A stretch of 64,000 bases of DNA, from the NCBI GenBank assembly GCA_023386645.1, contig JAEWJI010000048.1, positions 4,711-68,710 on the forward strand, read 5' to 3'. Of this stretch, positions 62,251 through 64,000 are shown piece by piece (the first letter of the stretch is position 1; each line of letters starts with the position of its first letter). This stretch comes from Pseudomonadota bacterium (GTDB taxonomy: Bacteria; Pseudomonadota; Alphaproteobacteria; Caulobacterales; Caulobacteraceae). The notes beneath the pieces were generated by a model, which made no database searches, was not told the origin of the DNA, and saw only the letters and a list, made by a program, of their open reading frames with translations. A program made the translations under genes and the position numbers.

Positions 62251-63597
62251 TCACGCCCAGGCCCGCCGTTCCAGGAAGTCGGCCAGGCCCCGCGCGGTGG
62301 GGGCCAGGGCCCTGGGCTCGTGATAGTTGCCGTTGACCTGGCTGCGCGCGATCACATGGGCCCGGAAACGCGCGAAGAGGTCCGGATCGGGGCCGCTGGG
62401 GCGGGTCCAGAAACTGTCCAGCGACTGCTGATCGGTCAGGCCCTCGAAGTCGTAGAAGGCGTCGCCCAGCACCTTGACCGGGGTCCTGAAGCCCAGGGCG
62501 GACAGGGCGGCCGAGGAGTTGTTGACCACCATCCCGCGCGACGCCCGGCACAGCTGGGCCAGGTTGCCTCCGTCGATGAAGTCGACCCGGTCGGCCAGGC
62601 CGCGCTCGACCGCCAGCACCTGGGTGATGCGGGCCAGGTCGACGAGGCCGGGGTCCAGGGGGTGGTTCTTGACCACCAGCCGGGCGTCCCTCGGCGCATG
62701 CCGGGCGAAGCTGGTCATCACCTCGGCCAGGAAGGCGGTGTTGTCGGCGAAGTGGGAGTAGCGCAGCAGCTGGGCGTCGCCCTCGCGCTGCAGGCAGGCG
62801 AGGAAGAAGGGACCCTTGGCCGCGAGCGCCTGGGCGTCGACCTTCTTCCTGGAGCTGAAGGCCAGGCCGAAATAGCGGCGGATATGGCCGATGCACTGCA
62901 GCCACGGCGGCTGGGTATAGGGCGCCTTGTAGCGCGGGAAGAGGAACCGGCCCGGCAGCTGGATCAGGTGATACAGGCTGATGTGCAGGACGTGATGAGG
63001 CAGGATTTTGCCGACCGGCCGCGTCACCGGAACCTCGCGCGGCGCCTGGTCATAGGCCTTGCGGGTGCGCGGCAGGCTGGACGAGGCGTTCACCCCGTCC
63101 CGCTCGATCGTGATCCAGTCCGGTCGGAAGTAGCCGTTCTCCAGCACCCAGACGCGGGCGTCCATGTGCGGACGATGGGCCATGACCGCCTGGTTGTAGG
63201 CCCCGCCCTCCCCGAACAGGACGATGTCGGTGAACTGCGGCGCCAGCTCCGCCAGGCGGGCGGGCCAGCGCGCGACGCCGTCCTTGAACGGAATGCCGCC
63301 CGGCCGGCGCCAGTACATCAGATCCCCGGCGTTGAAGATCATGCGCGAGACCTCGGCCCCCCGCTCTTCCAGGGTTCGGGCCAGGATCTTGCCGAACGGT
63401 CCGAAGGGCGCGGTGACGAGCAGGAAACGGCGCCCGCGCAGTCCGTTCTCGGGATCGCGCGCGATGGCGGCCTTGACTTCGGCCTCGGGATAATCGGGAT
63501 CGACCGTGGCCAGCACGCCGGGAGACTCTCGCAAAGAAAACTCGCGCGGCGCCTTCCTAGGGCGACGGCGAGGGAGATGGCAAGGCGAGCCGTCCAT
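62251..63597 (-). CDS. Capsule polysaccharide biosynthesis/export protein, KpsS/KpsC-like
   Basis: About 448 residues. The KpsS-type pattern is seen: RRFLLVTAPFGPFGKILARTLEERGAEVSRMIFNAGD near the N terminus, DIVLFGEGGAYNQAV, VWVLENGYFRPDWITIE, PFFLACLQREGDAQLL, LVVKNHPLDPGLVDL, and MVVNNSSAALSALGFRTPVKVLG. Such proteins are retaining/inverting Kdo transferases that build the capsule lipid linker, or related glycan enzymes. The N terminus is uncertain: ATG 63597 has AGGGA before it, but the first about 27 residues are unlike the family; GTG 63516 is a good alternative. Stands alone. Confidence 0.82.
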   Translation of the reverse strand: MDGSPCHLPRRRPRKAPREFSLRESPGVLATVDPDYPEAEVKAAIARDPENGLRGRRFLLVTAPFGPFGKILARTLEERGAEVSRMIFNAGDLMYWRRPGGIPFKDGVARWPARLAELAPQFTDIVLFGEGGAYNQAVMAHRPHMDARVWVLENGYFRPDWITIERDGVNASSSLPRTRKAYDQAPREVPVTRPVGKILPHHVLHISLYHLIQLPGRFLFPRYKAPYTQPPWLQCIGHIRRYFGLAFSSRKKVDAQALAAKGPFFLACLQREGDAQLLRYSHFADNTAFLAEVMTSFARHAPRDARLVVKNHPLDPGLVDLARITQVLAVERGLADRVDFIDGGNLAQLCRASRGMVVNNSSAALSALGFRTPVKVLGDAFYDFEGLTDQQSLDSFWTRPSGPDPDLFARFRAHVIARSQVNGNYHEPRALAPTARGLADFLERRAWA

Positions 63598-63732
63598 CCG
63601 GGTCCCTGGACTGATCCTCACGTCCACCATGCTCAGAACCGGCGCCTCCAGGCGGCGCGGCCCCGATGCAGAGGGCGGCCGGCTTGGGCCCAGGCCAGGT
63701 TCGCCCGAATGTCGGTGGAGAGGCGAGCCGTC

Positions 63733-63761
63733 ATAACGCTGGTTGTCGCCGCGTCTGTCAA
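63733..63761 (-). promoter_or_regulatory. Candidate promoter for the KpsS-like gene
   Basis: Minus strand TTGACA (63761-63756), 17-bp spacer, CGTTAT (63738-63733). The -35 is perfect, the -10 weak. It lies about 135 bp before the proposed start. Predicted by eye. Confidence 0.45.
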
Positions 63762-63781
63762 AAGGATCAACCGACTAGTCC

Positions 63782-63821
63782 AAAAAAGCGAAACCGCCGG
63801 TCGGAAACTCCCGAACGGCGG
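63782..63821 (-). terminator. Terminator after the OmpA-family gene
   Basis: Minus strand CCGCCG ... CGGCGG enclosing TCGG/CCGA with a small mismatch and loop, then TTTCGCTTTTTT. It lies about 70 bp after the OmpA stop. Confidence 0.85.
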
Positions 63822-63890
63822 CTCGCAGGACACAACTTTCCGTAGTCCGTCCGGGTCCGGCCGGGAGGCCGGGCCCTTCGGGAGCGTGGC

Positions 63891-64000
63891 TTAGAAGTTG
63901 ATGTCGATGGTGGCGCGACGGTTCAGCGGCTCGCGCACGCCGTCGGCGGTCGGGCGGGCCAGCTGGGTTTCGCCCTTGCCGTCCAGCGAGATCACGCCGC
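63891..64000 (-). CDS. OmpA-family protein, C-terminal 36 codons (5' end outside window)
   Basis: The frame open at the right edge ends at TAA 63891. The last residues, GVREPLNRRATIDINF after GKGETQLARPTADG, are the typical end of an OmpA-type peptidoglycan-binding domain (the ...N(R/Q)R(V/A)xI motif). Beyond these 36 codons nothing can be said of its N terminus. Confidence 0.85.
   Translation of the reverse strand, partial: GVISLDGKGETQLARPTADGVREPLNRRATIDINF

Overview
The window is GC-rich, densely packed chromosomal DNA of alphaproteobacterial type. Gene content points to the Caulobacteraceae, most likely Brevundimonas or a close relative: an Oar-like TonB receptor, a PhaR-type regulator, an argB-HAD-dapD operon, a putA lacking a DNA-binding domain, a serralysin-like protein and an agmatine/homospermidine-type polyamine set. 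This placement is inferred from gene families; no rRNA or other phylogenetic marker is present. I see no tRNA, rRNA, IS element, prophage or CRISPR array.

Region by region. (1) 1-9363: nearly a whole type II secretion (T2SS) cluster in four alternating blocks: gspE(partial)-F-I (+), gspM-C-D (-), gspG-H (+), gspJ-K-L (-). (2) 9363-28597: cell-envelope and surface-glycan region. It holds a SleB-type wall hydrolase, a sulfotransferase with a long coiled-coil tail, a small DxD glycosyltransferase, the four dTDP-L-rhamnose genes, two large TPR-glycosyltransferase proteins, a 1610-residue RTX metallopeptidase with seven ~41-residue repeats, and a mannose-1-phosphate guanylyltransferase fused to an AGE-type epimerase/isomerase domain. 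(3) 28637-32612: a small CxxCxGxG zinc-ribbon gene, argB-HAD-dapD, and a GT92-like gene. (4) 32613-33133: the one long gap, AT-richer than its surroundings, with a 14-bp direct repeat 62 bp apart. (5) 33134-43394: hemolysin III, phaR, small membrane and hypothetical genes, a GT2 plus ArnT-like pair, HMG-CoA lyase, putA and a GT4 gene. (6) 43399-48156: a phosphorus ABC-transport operon, phnC, a PhnD-like lipoprotein, a PhnD-PhnE fusion and pstS. (7) 48286-58615: an M16 protease, then polyamine genes (class III ornithine decarboxylase, deoxyhypusine-synthase-like, aguA, aguB) interleaved with small secreted proteins and a PAP2 phosphatase. (8) 58701-64000: an Oar-like TonB receptor behind a three-repeat Pho box, a capsule-type glycan gene, and the 3' end of an OmpA-family gene.

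How they fit together. The rhamnose and mannose activation genes can supply dTDP-rhamnose and GDP-mannose to the neighbouring glycosyltransferases, and the sulfotransferase could decorate the product. The phn/pst operon, the PAP2 phosphatase and the Pho-box receptor suggest phosphorus scavenging spread over about 20 kb. The polyamine genes give two routes to putrescine and a candidate enzyme for homospermidine. Points most worth a second look are the Pho box, the PhnD-PhnE fusion operon, a glycosyltransferase that seems to start at ATT overlapping the previous stop codon, the PAP2 protein lacking its PSGH histidine, and the seven-repeat metallopeptidase.
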